A DNA stretch of 64,000 nucleotides from Viscum album (GCA_963277665.1 OY728121.1:958308097-958372096), one strand, 5' to 3'. Shown: positions 11,701 to 27,049, counted from the first letter of the stretch. Notes: a model not told the origin generated them from the letters alone. Made by a program: numbers and translations.

Positions 11701-14700
11701 TCCTCAATGAATAGAAGATAATCATCTTAAAATAGTTTCTGATATACGATCCTCTTTACTGATATATCAATAATGTTTTCTATAGGCTATAAGTGGAATT
11801 ATAGTGGAATTGGATTCAATCACTCACCATAATATAACTAATTAAGTGGGTGTTGGGATATTTATTATTTGTGAAGATATATTTATTGATTATGTGATTT
11901 GGGTGAACCAATATAGTGGTATAAAAAATAATACATTAGGTATAGAGAGATATATTTATGTGTTAGTGGTGTGAAAAATTTAATTAGTTGGAGTTGATGT
12001 TTCCTGATAACATTATTTTTTTACATGAATCATTTCTGGACATTTGAGAATCCCACTTCTCATAATAGTTATATTTCCACAAATAAATATTTAAATTAGT
12101 TGTGAATAGTGTTTATATATTGTATTTTCTAATAAAGATTCTATGGAGAATGATGTTGATATGACTACCCCTATGATGTGAAATGATGTTGTGATTTATA
12201 GTTGAGGATATCTCTAAGAAGGTATTCATTATTTTTAATGGTTCTAATAGTGATAGTAAGTCCTCAGAAATATACTATATAATATGAAATCATTGAACAA
12301 AAAATATTGAAATTATAATTTAGATATTATATATACATCATCATTTCCAAAGGATGTAAATATTGATTATAATCCATTGATTTCAAGTTAGGTTATGACA
12401 TCATATTTAATTGACTGATTTGGAATACGAGTAAATTCATGTAATTAAATATCATGATAACCTATATTTGTGGAATTCTCTTATTTTAGTAATTTTTGAT
12501 ATTTTTTCCTTATATTCTGATGAATATTGACTTTTTACCACCACAGGCTACGTGGGTGGCATGGGGGGATGTAGTGGGGGGTGTTAGTATTGGGGTCACA
12601 TCCTTGGGCCTTTTTCTTATAATAGCATTTATATTTAATGGAACCAACATTATATAATGAATATTGTTTTTTATTTATCTATTAAATTTTTATTCATGTA
12701 AATTTTATGTGAATGTTATGTTAATCCTATGAACATAGTATTTTCATGCTTTATGACTCTATTTCATGTTGGGTTTCAGTGTAGTTGGCTTCTTTAATGA
12801 AGACATGTTGAATGTCTCTGGGTTCATTCATAATTGTTATATTTAATTTTTTAGTTAATTTTTGTCCCATTATCATGGTTAGAGTAAAAATATTTTAGTG
12901 TTTCGATTGAGGTATAGTGTGACTGGTTTGGTTGGCTGGGATGTGTTGTTGTATTTTTATAAATTCATATTCACTTGTATCTATGATATTTTTCAAATAT
13001 TTCTCAAATAAACATCAATATTAATATCCTCATTGAATCCATTTAGTTAATACATATACATACCATCATACAATTATCAAATAATATGAGAAAAATGAGT
13101 GTAATAAAAATTCCCAAATCTTCTTTAATTTTCATAAAATTTATCGCTCTATCATTACCTTCCTTGATTGTGAAATATATTTCCACAAAACTCTAAGAAT
13201 GTTTTAGATAAAATCTTATCCATATTGATTTTGAATCCATGTTTCTCTTAAATGTGGAATAATATTTTCATTTAATTGATTTATTTACATGGAATATAGT
13301 AAACCATATGGAATGGTAAAATTTATTTCACTTTATTTCTCTGGGGAAAAGAACTTCTCAGAATGGTACATAATGTTTATGAGATAAGTATGTTTAGGGT
13401 AATTAGTTACATTAAAGTTCACATGATTTTATTAACTTTTATTATATATTTAGTTAATAAGTTAATGATATGTCATATTATATTCGATATGTGATAATTG
13501 ATCAACCCAATTACTTTTATCCAAAGGCGTAGAAGAACCCATATCTATAAGGTTTTGAATAAGGTATGAAATATATTTTATATTAGTAAATGTACAAATA
13601 ATTAGTAATTTTTTAGGAGGTTAGACATCAATATATGACTATATAAACAAAACAAAAAGTTGGAAGTGAAGGCCAATCCAAGAATCCCTTCAAATTAGAA
13701 GTTAATTCAGTGATCAATCAAAAGTGAAAAATGGAATATGAATTTAATAAATCATATGATCATATTGATAAAAAATAAAGGGATTATACTCCAATGTTTT
13801 TAGTGTCCATTTTTTGTGTTGTTTATTTCCATGAACTAAATTGTTTTTATTTTATATCAAATTTATTGAATAATAAAAACATATTCTATAGAATATGAAA
13901 TTTTAAAATGGAAATAAATTTAGTAGAGTATTTTTTATTAATATTAATAATATTATGAATTAAAAATCCAATCATCCAAATGAATTATGATAGAATCATT
14001 TTTCAATTTTAGTTTGGTTTATTGGAAATGATTTTGGTAATAAATTTTTAAGGGTTGGATAATCAATTTTAAACACGGGTTAATGCGTTAAATTATGAAG
14101 TATGAAATTTTAGTGAAGGAAAAAATACAAAATGGTGGAGTAATAGTGGTATGGTAAGATATTAATGGAGAAAATTAAAGTTTCCTACCATGGATATATT
14201 GACATGTGAAGTCACATAGGATGAAAAATGCGGTTATAATTAATGTAGACTATACATGGTGATAATTGTATATAATTGAATCATATGGAATTGGAGAATG
14301 TGGAAGAGTGTACCAGAATGGGAAAATGTGTATTAAATTCATTATAGTAACTACTAAGAGACTATGTAATATGAAATGGTGAAGTTTCCTAGCAAGGAAA
14401 TGTTAATGAATATTTGAGGAAATGGAGTTTTATTTATGAGTAATGTCTCACTATCCAGTATTAATAGATCAAGTAAAAGTTGTATGATATTTATTATTGG
14501 ATATTTTGGTATATTGTGAGGTTTTAGAAGGATTAAAGAATGTTAGAGTTATTTGGATGTAATTTTGGTGAAGTAATAAAAACCGCCCAACAATTCCTGA
14601 ATGATAATGTTGTAAAATGGGGTTTTTATCTCTCTCTGGAGTTTTAGGAATAATTGTTCCCTAAATAATGTGTATTTAATCATGTATTATTTAAAAATAT

Positions 14701-17267
14701 AATCTTTGGATGAAATTTTCATTAAATATAATATGTAATACTAGAATATAAGTGTTGTCTATGTGGATTGGAATTTTTCATCATAATAGCGATTCCTTAA
14801 AAAAAATTGTTGAAAACTATTTTTTTGATGTTTATGAGTCAAGATATAATTGAATTTTTCATTATAAAATGTTTTTTCTTATTGAAACACTCTTTGAATA
14901 TTGACCCCAAAATTTTAGGAAGTCTAAATTCAAAATTGTCTTTGAATTGAGGAGGACCTAATGAAAAATCACATTATCACTATGGATATCCTCTATATCT
15001 CTTGGATACCATTTAAATTTAAATAAGATAAACATAACTCTATATTAAGTATAAGTACTCAATCTATTTTATAGGTTTTACCTCACTTAATTAAGTGTGA
15101 CACATGGTATTCTCCTAGAAAATATTAGTGAACTATAATGGATCCCAAAAATTGATGAAATGATGTAGATAATTGAAGACTATATAATGTATGTTATAAT
15201 CTATCTTGTGATAGTGGATAATATTTTTTATATTTTGATTTAGGGATAAAAGGATTATATAATAGAGAACCTGATTGAGTTTTCAATTAAATATCTAATT
15301 TCAATGATGGAAGGATCAAGAATCATGAAGTTTTTTTGACCATACATAGATTATTGGAGAAAAAGATGAATCTTAAAAAATGTAATTCCAATATAGAATA
15401 ATTTTTTTGGGAATTGTTTATTATATTAGGGAAGTTCATGTGTACATAAATGAAATCAAATTTATCATTGAAAATTTGAACACGTCATCACTTTTAAAAG
15501 AATCATAATATTGTATAGATCATAAAAATAATTTAATATAGTCCTTTATGATGAACAATTAATCTGTTTCTGGTAATGATCATCGATATAACAACATATA
15601 TATCAACTATTGAAGACTTATTTGAAGTAGGGGTGATACAGTAAATTTAAGGGGTTACCTTGGAAGGAAGTGAACCATACCTAAATCATATTATATGGGT
15701 ACAAATTATAGGATATAAGTGACCAGAATATTAATATTATATCCACTAAAATTATTTATTTATAATAAATTAGAAAACTAGAATGTTGTTAAGTGTATTC
15801 TAATTAATAAAAACACAATATGGGTGAAAAATTTGAAATAAATGTATAAACATGTTTTTTTATTTATAAATTTGTTTTTGTTATTTATTGGGAGCATAAA
15901 TGGTTGAGATGGAGATGAATGTTTTTCTTACTAACATAGGATCTTTATATAATAAAATCTCACAATTAAGTGTGAAAGCATTTAATTTGATCACCATGTT
16001 ACTTCACTAACATATTGGGATATATTGAGACCCTAATTGTAACCTTATTGTCCAAAAAGTGATATTATAACTCCAATAATATTAAATGGAGATCAATATG
16101 TGTTTTTGTTGATTTTTTACACAAATTGATTAATTCATAATATGTCATATATTAAATGGTTCTGATTTATATGCTTAGAATAAGTTGTTGGATATTTATT
16201 GAAAAAATAGGGTTATTATTTAATGGGGTATAATCATTGGTATTTTTATATGAAAAATATAAGTGAAGAGATTCATTCTGATAATAACTCAATATATCCC
16301 TATAATAGAGAAAAAAATTATACAAAAAAAATATTTTTGTGGTAATAATTTTGAGTTTTAGTAGATGATAATAAAATATTACTAAGAAGTACTAAAGGAA
16401 GATATTGGTATTGACCACTTTACGAAGAATATTTTAAAGTATATTGATGGTGATTTATTGATGTATAAGGGTGGTAAAAATTTCCTAATGTAAAAATTAA
16501 TGAAGTGGTGGAGAAATAAGAAAATTAAACAGAGAAGGACACACCCATAATTGAATGTTTTCTTGGTTTTGTTTATAAATACAAAAGTATATAACTCTAA
16601 ATAAATTTATATACAAATAGAAATTAATATTCACATTTATTGGATAAAAAGGACATTTATTTTATGGAGTAAGTAAAAATTATATTTTACAATAAATCTA
16701 GATAATGTTTTTATCATTTTCAAGGAGATATTGAATCCCCACATGAAAATGTGGATTCCTTGGAGAATTATCATGAAGAGGATTTCATGTTGAACTTGTG
16801 TAGGGACAAACCGTGGATGATTTATTATAAAAAAAGATATCAACTGTAGTAGATGAACTAATTCAATATATAAACCAAGACACAAATACAAAACATATGA
16901 TTTTGTTTTGAGATTATTTTTGAATTCTATAAATAGACATATGGTAAGGTACTAAATAATTATGGGTGATGGATGTTTTAACAGGAGTATAACCACAAAT
17001 ACACTATGGGAGAAAAGAATTCAAATGAAAATTAAAAAATATTCAAATGAAATTGAAATTTTATTGTTTGAAAGAAAGTGTTTATGAAATGTATTGAAGG
17101 GTTTATTATAAACTACAAGATATGTTGGTTAAAAACTATCTAGAATATAATGAAAACTCTAATATAAGATAAATAATGTCACAAACCATGGTGAACAAGA
17201 AAAGTGTTATCAATTAATATGCTACATAGAAAATATGGACTAGAAAATTGTAATCATAAAGTATTTT
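8701..17267. other. AT-rich DNA without recognisable genes
   Basis: I see no open frame with a known domain and no RNA gene in these 8.6 kb. Composition leans to G over C on the plus strand, like the element 1 region and the tandem duplication, so it may be further plus-strand retroelement debris decayed beyond recognition. The only local oddity is a G-rich tract at 12554-12595, listed separately. Confidence 0.4.
12554..12595 (+). other. G-rich tract, possible G-quadruplex
   Basis: Four G runs of 3, 6, 6 and 4 bases are separated by loops of 6, 7 and 10 bases (runs at 12554, 12563, 12576 and 12592). In surrounding DNA of about 70% A+T such clustering is exceptional. It might be the purine tract next to a lost LTR or a structure-forming site; only the run pattern is seen. 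Confidence 0.4.
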
Positions 17268-19804
17268 AAGATGGTAAACACAATGTATTATTATGTTCTC
17301 CTATAAATACCTCTATAAAGAAAGATTTAAATAATGATAAAATATCTCACTTATAGACGAGGAAACCTAAATAATTATGAACATATGATGTATCAATGAA
17401 GGAAGCATACGATAATGGTATTAGTCTCACAATATATTTGGGTTCCTGACCAATGAATATGGGGGATTCAACGAAAAATATATAGAGTTAGTTATATAAA
17501 ATATGTGCTTCCAAATAATGAATCTGAATAATTTCTTGGAAGGCAATTTGATATAGAGTGTTTTTCATGATTACCAAACACATTCCTCTACATAATTATG
17601 TTTGAATGTACTCATATATCAATTCAATTAATTTTATTAGCTTTTATGGGAGTGATATAGTTTATGTAGGAATTATTGTTCATTGGGTTTAATCTTTGAA
17701 AAAATTGTCAATTGCATTGCTTGCGGTATTGAGGGACAATATTGAAATTTAAGTGATGTTAGAGAAATTTCAATTTTTATCATACCCAACTATGAATAAT
17801 TATTTTTGTATATTTTTAACTTTTGTATGTCTAGTGGTGTTGGTGAATTTAAAATTTTATTGAGGTTGATCTAATGTAAAAATGGGTGATAAATCCTAAT
17901 ATAGAAAGATATGTGGTATTAAAAAATGTAGAATATGGAAAATTGTATCTGGATATATCATGTGGTATTAGATCTTGAAGAAATAGAAAAATTAAAAATA
18001 GTAATTGTAGAGTTTTTTTTCAATTAACATGTGATATCATATTATGGTTTTATTAAAATATAAATATATTAAAGGAGAATCGCATCCATGATAAAAAAAA
18101 TATTTATATAGTTGGTTCTAGAGATGAAGATATTATAGGGAGTTTATGATGAATATTCAAGGGTTTATTTATTATATATAAAAAAATGAGAGGCCGTGTG
18201 AATTGAAGTGATTGTATTAAGACATTCTATGTATGAAATTTGATAGAAATCAAAATATTTTTCTTCGTTGATTATTTACTGAAAATTTTATAAAATTGTG
18301 ATGGAGATTATATGGGTATTTTTGAACGAAGTAAACAAATCATCTTTCATGTATTTCTTTTGGTATCTGAGTTTAATTGATAAAATTGATATTTTTAACT
18401 TATAATATTTTTTTATATTATTAAATTTCACTACCATAGGATTATAAGATTGGTTAATGATTCATTTGAGTGTGGTAAGTTTAATTTATAGAAATAGTTT
18501 GTTGTTAATATATAGATAAAATAGTGTTTGTGCCTAAAATTTTTATACAATCTCTAAATAACTGGTGTTAGATCCTATTATATGAAATTGTGTGGTATTA
18601 AAATTTTTAGAAATAGACATTCAATAGAGAGTTAACAATGAAGAAGAAATTGAAGATAGATTAATTAAAAAATACAAAGCGGTAAACATGGATTGAGGTT
18701 TCATGTTAGAAATAGTTGAAATAGAGTATTGGTTTTTAATAGAATAACATAAAGGTGAGAGATACAAAAATATATAGAGTAGTTATATAATAATTATGGA
18801 GTTATAACTCTCAAAATATATATTTTTGGACAAGAGGTGATGTATATGTAGGGTAAAATATCCTATATTCTCTATTAAAGGTGAAAAATAAAATTAATAT
18901 AACATATGTTGATTAGATCCTTGAGAAATATAGTAAAAGGGAAGTTAAGGAATAAGAAAATATAGCTATGATATCCTTTGTATTTAATTTCCATTTAGGG
19001 AAAATATAATGCACCAAAAATCTATACAATTCTCTAAAAATTGGAAATTAAAACGTGTATATGATTTTTAGAAGAATTTATAATCAATTGAATGGGGTAT
19101 AACAATGTAATATTGAAATATGTGTTATATTTTTTAGCTAATTAATAGATTTTTTTCAAAATGAGGACTATAAGTAATGTTTAAGTTGTTTATATTCAAT
19201 GTTAACTTTGTGGTTGTGTGTTGGAATATGAAATGTGAAATAGGGGAAAATTGAGTGAAATCTAAAGGGGGTAGTAAATTTAATATGTTTAAAATTTTAG
19301 GGAGTAAAGATATTGTGTCATACATTAGTATGTTGATATAAGGATCTATGTAATAATATTACAAAGGTTAAAATTTTTTTACTCCTCACATTACGACGAA
19401 TGCATAATATCTTCGGTTCTTACCAGACCTTTAAAAGAGTTTTAATAAAATAAAAAATAGAATTATTGAGTTAAATGGACGTATCGAATTGAAACAAATT
19501 GAATTTGAACAGGAAGGTGAGTGAATCCAAATAGAGTGGAATAATTGAATTAATTATAGTGTCTTTATTGAGTCTATAGTATGAGAAATAATTATGTCAC
19601 ATAACATGGAAAGGCAAAGGAAGATTTTAGGATATATAGTTTTTATAGTGAGAGAATATTAACTATCTTACTATGATGACAATTATAAGAGTAATATTTC
19701 ATTATTTCTAGATACTATAGAAAAATGGATACGTTTTTTAATGACTAGATAAAGTTAAAGTTAATTGGAATTTATTTTGGTGATGTGAAAAAGCATAGAC
19801 ACAA
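17268..19804 (+). repeat. 2.54-kb tandem repeat, copy A
   Basis: This begins AAGATGGTAAACACAATG and ends near CATAGACACAA. The whole length recurs in the same orientation and order starting at 19812, offset 2544 bases. The match is continuous, from the TATTATTATGTTCTC start through TCTCACAATATATTTGGG and GCGGTATTGAGGGAC to the ATTTCATTATTTCTAGATACTA end. The copies differ by scattered substitutions and few indels, I judge roughly 10%. No TG...CA ends or coding domains are seen. Confidence 0.85.
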
Positions 19805-19811
19805 CGATTTG

Positions 19812-22348
19812 AAGATGGTAAACACAATGTATTATTATGTTCTCTTATAAATACATCTATAATGAAATATTGAAATAATCATAAAATATCTCACTTATAG
19901 GCGAGGAAACCTAAATAAGTATGAACATATGTTGTATCAATGAAGGAAGAATACAATAATGGTATTAGTCTCACAATATATTTGGGTTCCTGACCAATGA
20001 ATATGGGGGATTCAATGAAAAATATATAGATTTAGTTTTATAAAAGAGGTGCTTCCAAATAATGAATCAGAATAATTTCTTGGAAGGAAATTTGATATAG
20101 AGTGTTTTTCATGATTACCAAAAATAGTCCTATACATAATTATGTTTGAATTTACTCATATATCAATTCATTTAATTTTATTATCTTTTAATAGATTGAT
20201 ATAGTTTATATAGTAATTATTGTTCATTGGGTTTAATCATTAAAAAAATTGTCAATTACATTGCTTGCGGTATTGAGGGACACTATTGAAATTTAAGTGA
20301 TGTTAGAGAAATTTCAATTTCAATCATACCCAACTATGAAAAATTATTTTGGTATATTTTTAAATTGGGTATGTCTAGTGGTGATGGAGAATTTAAAATT
20401 TTATTGAGGTTGATCTAATGTGAAATTGGTGAGAAATCCTAATATAGAAAGATATATGGTTTTAAGAAAAATGTAGAATGTGAAAAATGTATTGGGATAT
20501 ATCATGTGGTATTAGATATTGATGAAATAGAAAAATTAGTAATATTAATTGTAGAGTTTTTCATTTCAATTAACATGTGATATCATATTATTTTTTTATT
20601 TATATATAAATATATTAATGAAGAATTACATACATGATTAAAAAAATATTTCTATAGTTGGTTCTAGAGATGAAGATATTATAGGAGGTTTATGATGAAT
20701 CTTAAAGGGTTTATTTACTATATATAAAAAAATGAGAGGACATGTGAATTTAAGTGAATGTATTTAGACATTTGATGTTAGAAATGTGATATAAATCAAA
20801 ATATTTTTCATCATTGATTATTTACTGAAAATTTTATAAAATTGTGATTGAGATTATATGGGTATTTTTGAATGAAGTAAACAAATATTATTTAATTTAT
20901 ATCTTGTGTTAAGTGATTTTAATTGATAAAATTGATATTCTTATCTTATAATCGTGTTTTATATTATTAAGTTTCACTACCATAGGATTATAGGATTGGT
21001 TAAAGATTTATTTGAGTGTGGTAAGTTCAATTTATGGAAATATTTTGTTGTTAATATATAGATAAAATAGTTTTTGTGCCTAAACAATTTATACAATCTC
21101 TAAATAACAATTTCTAGATCCTATTATATGAAATTGAGTGGTATAAAAAATTTTAGTTTTAGAGATTCAATAGGGATTTAAAAATGAAGAATAAATTGAG
21201 GATATATTAATTAACAATTACAAAGCGGTAAACATAGATTGAGGTTCCATGTTAGAAATGGTTGAAATAGAGTATTGGTTTTTAATAGAATAACATACAT
21301 GTGATAGATACAAAAATATATGGAGTAGTTATATAATAATTATGGAGTTATAACTCTCCAAATATATATTTTTAGACATGTAGTGATGTAGATGTAGGGT
21401 AAAATATCATTTATTATCTATTAAAGGTGGATAATAAAATTAACATAAGATGTATTGATTAGATCCTTGATAAATATAATAAAAGGGAAGGTAATGAATA
21501 ATAAAATATAGCTATGATGTGCTTTTTATTTAATTTACATTTAGGGAACATATAAGGCACCAAAAAGAAATACAATTCTCTAAAAATTGGAAATTAAAAT
21601 GTGAATATGATTTTTTGGAAGAATTTATAAACAATTGAATGGGGTATAACAATGTAATATTCTGTGATATGTTATATTTTTTTTAATTAATAGATTTTTT
21701 TTTAACAATGAGGACTATAATTAATGTTTAAGTTGTTTATATTCAATGTTAACATTGTGGTTGTGTGTTGGAATGTGAAACGTGAAACAGAGGAAAATTG
21801 AGTGAAATCCAAAGGGGGTAGTAAATTTAATTTGTTTAAAATTTTAGGGAGTTAGGATATTGTGTCATACATTAGGATGTTGATATAAGGATCTATGTAA
21901 TACTATTACAAAGGTTATAATTTTTTTATTCCTCACATTAGGATGAATGCATAATATCTTGGTTCTTAGCAGACCATTAAAAGTGTTTTAATAAAACAAA
22001 ATAGAATTAGTGAGTTTAATGGATGTATAGAATTGAAAAAAATGTAATTTGATTAGGAAGGTGAGTGAATCCAAATAGAGTGGGATGATTGAAATAATTA
22101 TAGTGGCTTCATAGAGTCTATAGTATGAGAAATAATGATGTCACATACCATGGAAAGGCTAAGGAAGACTTTATGAGATGTAATTTTTATAGTGAGATAA
22201 GATTAACTATCTTGCTATGATAAGAAATATAAGAGTAATATTTCATTATTTCTAGATACTACAGAATATTGGATAAGTTTTGGAATTATTATATAATGTT
22301 AAAGTTAATTGGAATTGATTTTGGTGATGTTAAAAAACATAGACACAA
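19812..22348 (+). repeat. 2.54-kb tandem repeat, copy B
   Basis: This is the second direct copy of the unit at 17268-19804, separated from it by about 7 bases. It ends at CATAGACACAA, after which the sequence (GCATGGTTGGTCGC) has no counterpart in copy A. Equal length and equal offset at both ends show a head-to-tail duplication rather than two independent insertions. No gene is apparent; open frames are short and not shared between the copies. Confidence 0.85.
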
Positions 22349-23600
22349 TGCATGGTTGGTCGCTTCATGAAAATTTTGTAGAAGCTTTGTGATGTTAGTC
22401 AATTGGTTTTACTACAATGGATGTCTGTTAAACTATAAATTAAATTTTAAATAAAATTGTAATGTACTAAAGAATATGAGGATGTAGTTCAGACACACTA
22501 TATTTTTTTCACTAGGAATAAATTTTTTTTCCTTATGGGTTATACCATGTAGATTTTTTGTGGAATATTTTACAAAGTATGAGCATAATTCCATAAATAA
22601 CAATATCTTTTTATTGTTAGTTTTTTGTAAAAAATATATAATAATATTTAAATAATTATTTTAGATGTTTAATTTAAAATCTATCAATTATTTTTAGTGG
22701 CCATCATGATTAAATTTTTATATGATAAAATGAAGATAATTTCACCTTATTTTATAGAAATATTACATATCTTGAGGAAAGAATTTGAATTCAAATTATA
22801 GAGATAAATCTCATGATTTGGTAGATTTTATAGAACAATTTTGATGAGTTTTAACTAACATAAATTTGTTTGACAACTAATAAGATACTAATGAAATTAA
22901 AATAATTATAATTGGTCATAATAATTTTTTAAAGGGATTGGATATTTAAAGACTATATAAATCCATCTTAAAAAATGTTTAAAATGTAGAGATGGAATTA
23001 AAAATTTAGATTTAGTGTAAAATATAAGAGAGAAGGGAGATAATTATAATATTCTTGTTGATAGATTTAGTTTTTATAGAAGGGTCTATAATTATAGAGT
23101 TTTATTTATTATACTGATAATGTGGAGTCCATTACACCTATAAACTATTAATGATATCCATGGAGTTGCTAATAGAAGAGGAATATTACTGAGTGGCCCT
23201 TGGTAGTTAGCAAACCAACATAAGGCCCCTTTATGGGTAATGAACATTGGCATTTACTGAATAAAATGTATTTATGTTAAGAAACACAAAATTCATATTA
23301 ATGAAATTTGGTCAACCCATATGCAAAAGTGTGTTGGATTATTTCATTTATTCTAGTGTGGGTGGAAAAAGTAAAATATATATTTTCACTTGTGTTATAA
23401 ATTATCTAATTTTTTTTTATATTGTGCGGGAGTGCACCTTTTGGATAGATAGAGTAAACACAATTCCCTTTAATGAGGTATAATGATCTGTTGACTAGAA
23501 AGAGTTGATGTCAATTGTTTAAAAAAAATTTATCGCCTGGATTCACCCCTCATCTCTAGGTTCTTCAATACTCTTATAGTATCAAACATGTGGCAGAAAA
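22349..23600. other. AT-rich DNA, no gene seen
   Basis: It contains only short open frames. A 69-codon frame at 23274-23483 has no recognisable domain. Near 23578 the phrase AGTATCAAACATGTGG faintly resembles an initiator-Met primer site but has no LTR end before it. Strand composition changes from G-leaning to C-leaning at about this point. Confidence 0.35.
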
Positions 23601-25064
23601 ATAGATACTAAAAATAATAATTAATTTCTTTTAGTTTCATAATATAGACATGTTTTTAATAAATTAATATTGTATCAAATTATTAATAATTATTTGAGTT
23701 CGAATAAAATGATAATTGAAAAATATCTTTATTGTGTAGTTACAGTTGGATATTTTGTTATAATGGCCTCAATATTTTAGTTTATTCCATAATATATAAT
23801 TAATTTCTTATATTTCCTTCATTGTATATAAAATTCATTTATAATGAAGTTATTAATAAATTATGAAATAAATGATACCAAAAAATAAATTAATCTCTAA
23901 ACACATTTAGAGTTATTTTCATTATAGTTTTCTCTCAAATTAGTCATTTTGTTATCAACACTATCAAAATAATCCATTACCACAATTAACAGTTAATATT
24001 AATGATCAATCATAACTTTAAAACATTGTATATGTAGGTTTTAATTCCCTAGACTGGATATACTGTATAACACAAGGGAATGAATTTTTCATAACCCTAG
24101 GTGTACCTCCCTATATTCCAATGGACCCCACATAGTGGTTAGGGCCTAAAATTTATTTTGGTTCTATTACCATTAAAAAACCCCTAGAGTAATGATTGAG
24201 TTCACTATAAATTATTCATGACCTTCCCATATAATGGAAAAACCCATTGCCTCTAGATGTTAAATATGTAGACAAGAGGGCCCTCATAGTCCATGAAAAT
24301 AAAAAAGCAAACAAAAACAGTATGTTTCCAACATAATTGAGTAGAAGGAGTATATACATTTTCATAACATGAATCATCAAATAATTACAACCGCCCACAT
24401 TGATTGGTTCATATATTGAATAATAGAGAAAATGAAAACTATATTGGCCTATGACCTAACTCACATATTCACCTATTTATAATCATCAGCTTCCAAATTC
24501 TACTGGACTCGATCCATGTGTCCATCTTAGATAAATACCCATTTTTTATAGTGAATATTAACTTTGACCCATGTTCATCGACTCCCATATAGTGTTCATG
24601 GGTTGTGGGGAGACTAATGACCTAATATGAGTCTCTATCTAATCAACATACTAAATGTTTATATGATCAAAAATATTTTCATGTACCACAAATATGGGGT
24701 GTAAGTCATGCATGGGAAACAGTTTCTCCCCAAAACATTACATAGAATAAACATATACAAAAAACTATCTCATCGTCATGTTATGACTTGTTAATCATGA
24801 TATTAGACCTCACCAGCTTAAAGAAACTCTCATAATATTTTAATATACATCACATAATAATAAATCCCATTTTGGAAAGTAATATTAACATCCAGTCCTA
24901 TGTATGATGGAAAACCCATAATAGAATGGAAAGATAATATCATTTCCCTAAAATAAAATAAATCCAATATATACCAAAAATAATCTAGGAAGGGAATATA
25001 AATTTCTTGACCTATTATACATGCTGAAGATTCCACTCAAGTTAAGATCTCATGGGGAAATCTC

Positions 25065-25088
25065 ATATATATATATATATATATATAT
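25065..25088. repeat. (AT)12 microsatellite
   Basis: Twelve uninterrupted AT dinucleotides. Confidence 0.95.
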
Positions 25089-27049
25089 TCAATATGCAAT
25101 TACAGATCTGAAGTGTTCATCTCAATATCCATCCTCTTATATGATATGAGAAAGACCCAGGTGAGGCATATCCCATGGATAATAATATATCTCAATATTA
25201 TATAAACCGATGAATGGAGGTAATATGAATTTACAACCACTTAAATAGTGGAAAACATCCCCATGGGTTAGGTGTAATAACATAAGATGAACCACTCCAT
25301 CACTAGGTGGGCCTCGTGTGTAATAAAAAATTTCTTTTTTTGAGGAATTTATTTGAGGAGTGAATCATAAAATCCATCCTCTCACAGATGTTCAACTAGC
25401 ACCTATAAGGATAGTACTATAAAATAATAAAAACAAAAGAATCAACTTTTGGATATAATATTTTATATTATCATGTCTCTTACAACATATATTACTTAAT
25501 TTTGAGACTTATTCATTTTACAGAACCAACATTGATGAAAAATAATCATACAACACAAAAAATGTTTATGTAGAAAAATATCACATCCCATAAATAATAT
25601 AACCACATAACCACACCATGTATTATACCTTAACAATATCTCATTATTTTTACCTTAATAATGTTTTTTCACCCAACACATTAATTTTTTTTTGGATTCA
25701 TAACACAAAGCCATATTATATACCACTATGTATCCCATGCCTCTACCACATTGAAACAACTCACACTTGGCCCAATATACCATAGGGCACAACCCTAACT
25801 CATTTAATAATATTAAACATGTCTCCATAAAACATAATAATTTTACAATTCTATACCCATTGAGGTGTTAATAACATCAATATAGACTAACGTAGTCACA
25901 TTGATAGAAAAATGGAACATTATTGGACAACTCATGTACCCATATGAACAACAGTTCATAAAAAATTGTAATTTCATAATATAGTAATGGATCACAATAT
26001 AATAATGAATAATCATGATTTAATAATTTAATACTAATAACGAATTAGTTTTAATCAAAATAAGAAATCAATCCGTAGAACATAGTGCATTTCCTATATG
26101 GGGTCTAAAAGACCAGACCAATATAAACCTAATACCTTATGGAATTACTTTGAAAACATTGTTAATTTCACTTTTTAATACATTAGAGAAATGGTATCAC
26201 ATGCTTTCTTTACTCACAATATCCCCTAAGCTAAAATTCCTATCAAAAATTTCTTTATAAACCCATATATTATCTCAATATCAATTTCAAAAGCACTACA
26301 TAAAATAATCATAGTATCCTTGAAAATCAATTTTTAAACTATTTCTATTAGGAATAATAATATCATAAAATATCATTTTTAAAATACTATTTAATATTAA
26401 ATGATATTTTTATTTTTAAAGAAAAGTAACACCACAAAAAACCGTAAATACGTCCGCCAAAACTCATTCAAAAAGGTTCTACCGATAAAATGTTTAATAA
26501 TTTATACTGTCATATTTTGTCTATTTGGCCAATATTATCATATGAAAATTCATAGAGATTCATGAAACGAATTCATAAAACCTTCTTTAAATAACCATAA
26601 TGATAATTCATGAACATAAATTAGAAAAATGTGAAGGAGACTCAGTTATTTAAGGTATAATTACCTCATTCTATGTTTACACGACTCTAGTCACTAAGAA
26701 ACCCAAACTAATATAGTTATGCTCAAAAAAATATACAAATATGAAAAATTAACTATTTTATTTCATAGCCTTTAGTAAATTTTCAAAAGAATAGAGAAAC
26801 CAAATATAAATACTCACGTTCAGTTAGAAGTAACAATGGATACTTGGTAATGAAAATAACATGATGACTAGATAATGATCGATGATGATCTACCTTATGA
26901 ATAAAGAGAGGAATGAGGAAACCATTAAGGGTGATCTCACTCTATTTAGATAAAAAATTTCTATACCCCACTATATATTTTATTTAAACATTTTAATTAA
27001 ATTTCAAAAAAATATAGAAATAAATTACAATATTTTTGTTTTATAAACC

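Noticed and set aside
17268..22348. The tandem pair as two LTRs of one element
   Set aside because: LTRs would flank an internal region of several kilobases; here only about 7 bases separate the copies, and TG...CA ends, TATA site and primer site are missing.
23578..23596. A second primer-binding site (AGTATCAAACATGTGG)
   Set aside because: It lacks the leading TGG, has no LTR end before it, and the DNA to its right carries no plus-strand gag or pol.
26190..26203. TGGTATCACATGC as a primer-binding site
   Set aside because: The eight-base core matches, but there is no LTR end upstream and no retroelement coding downstream on this strand.
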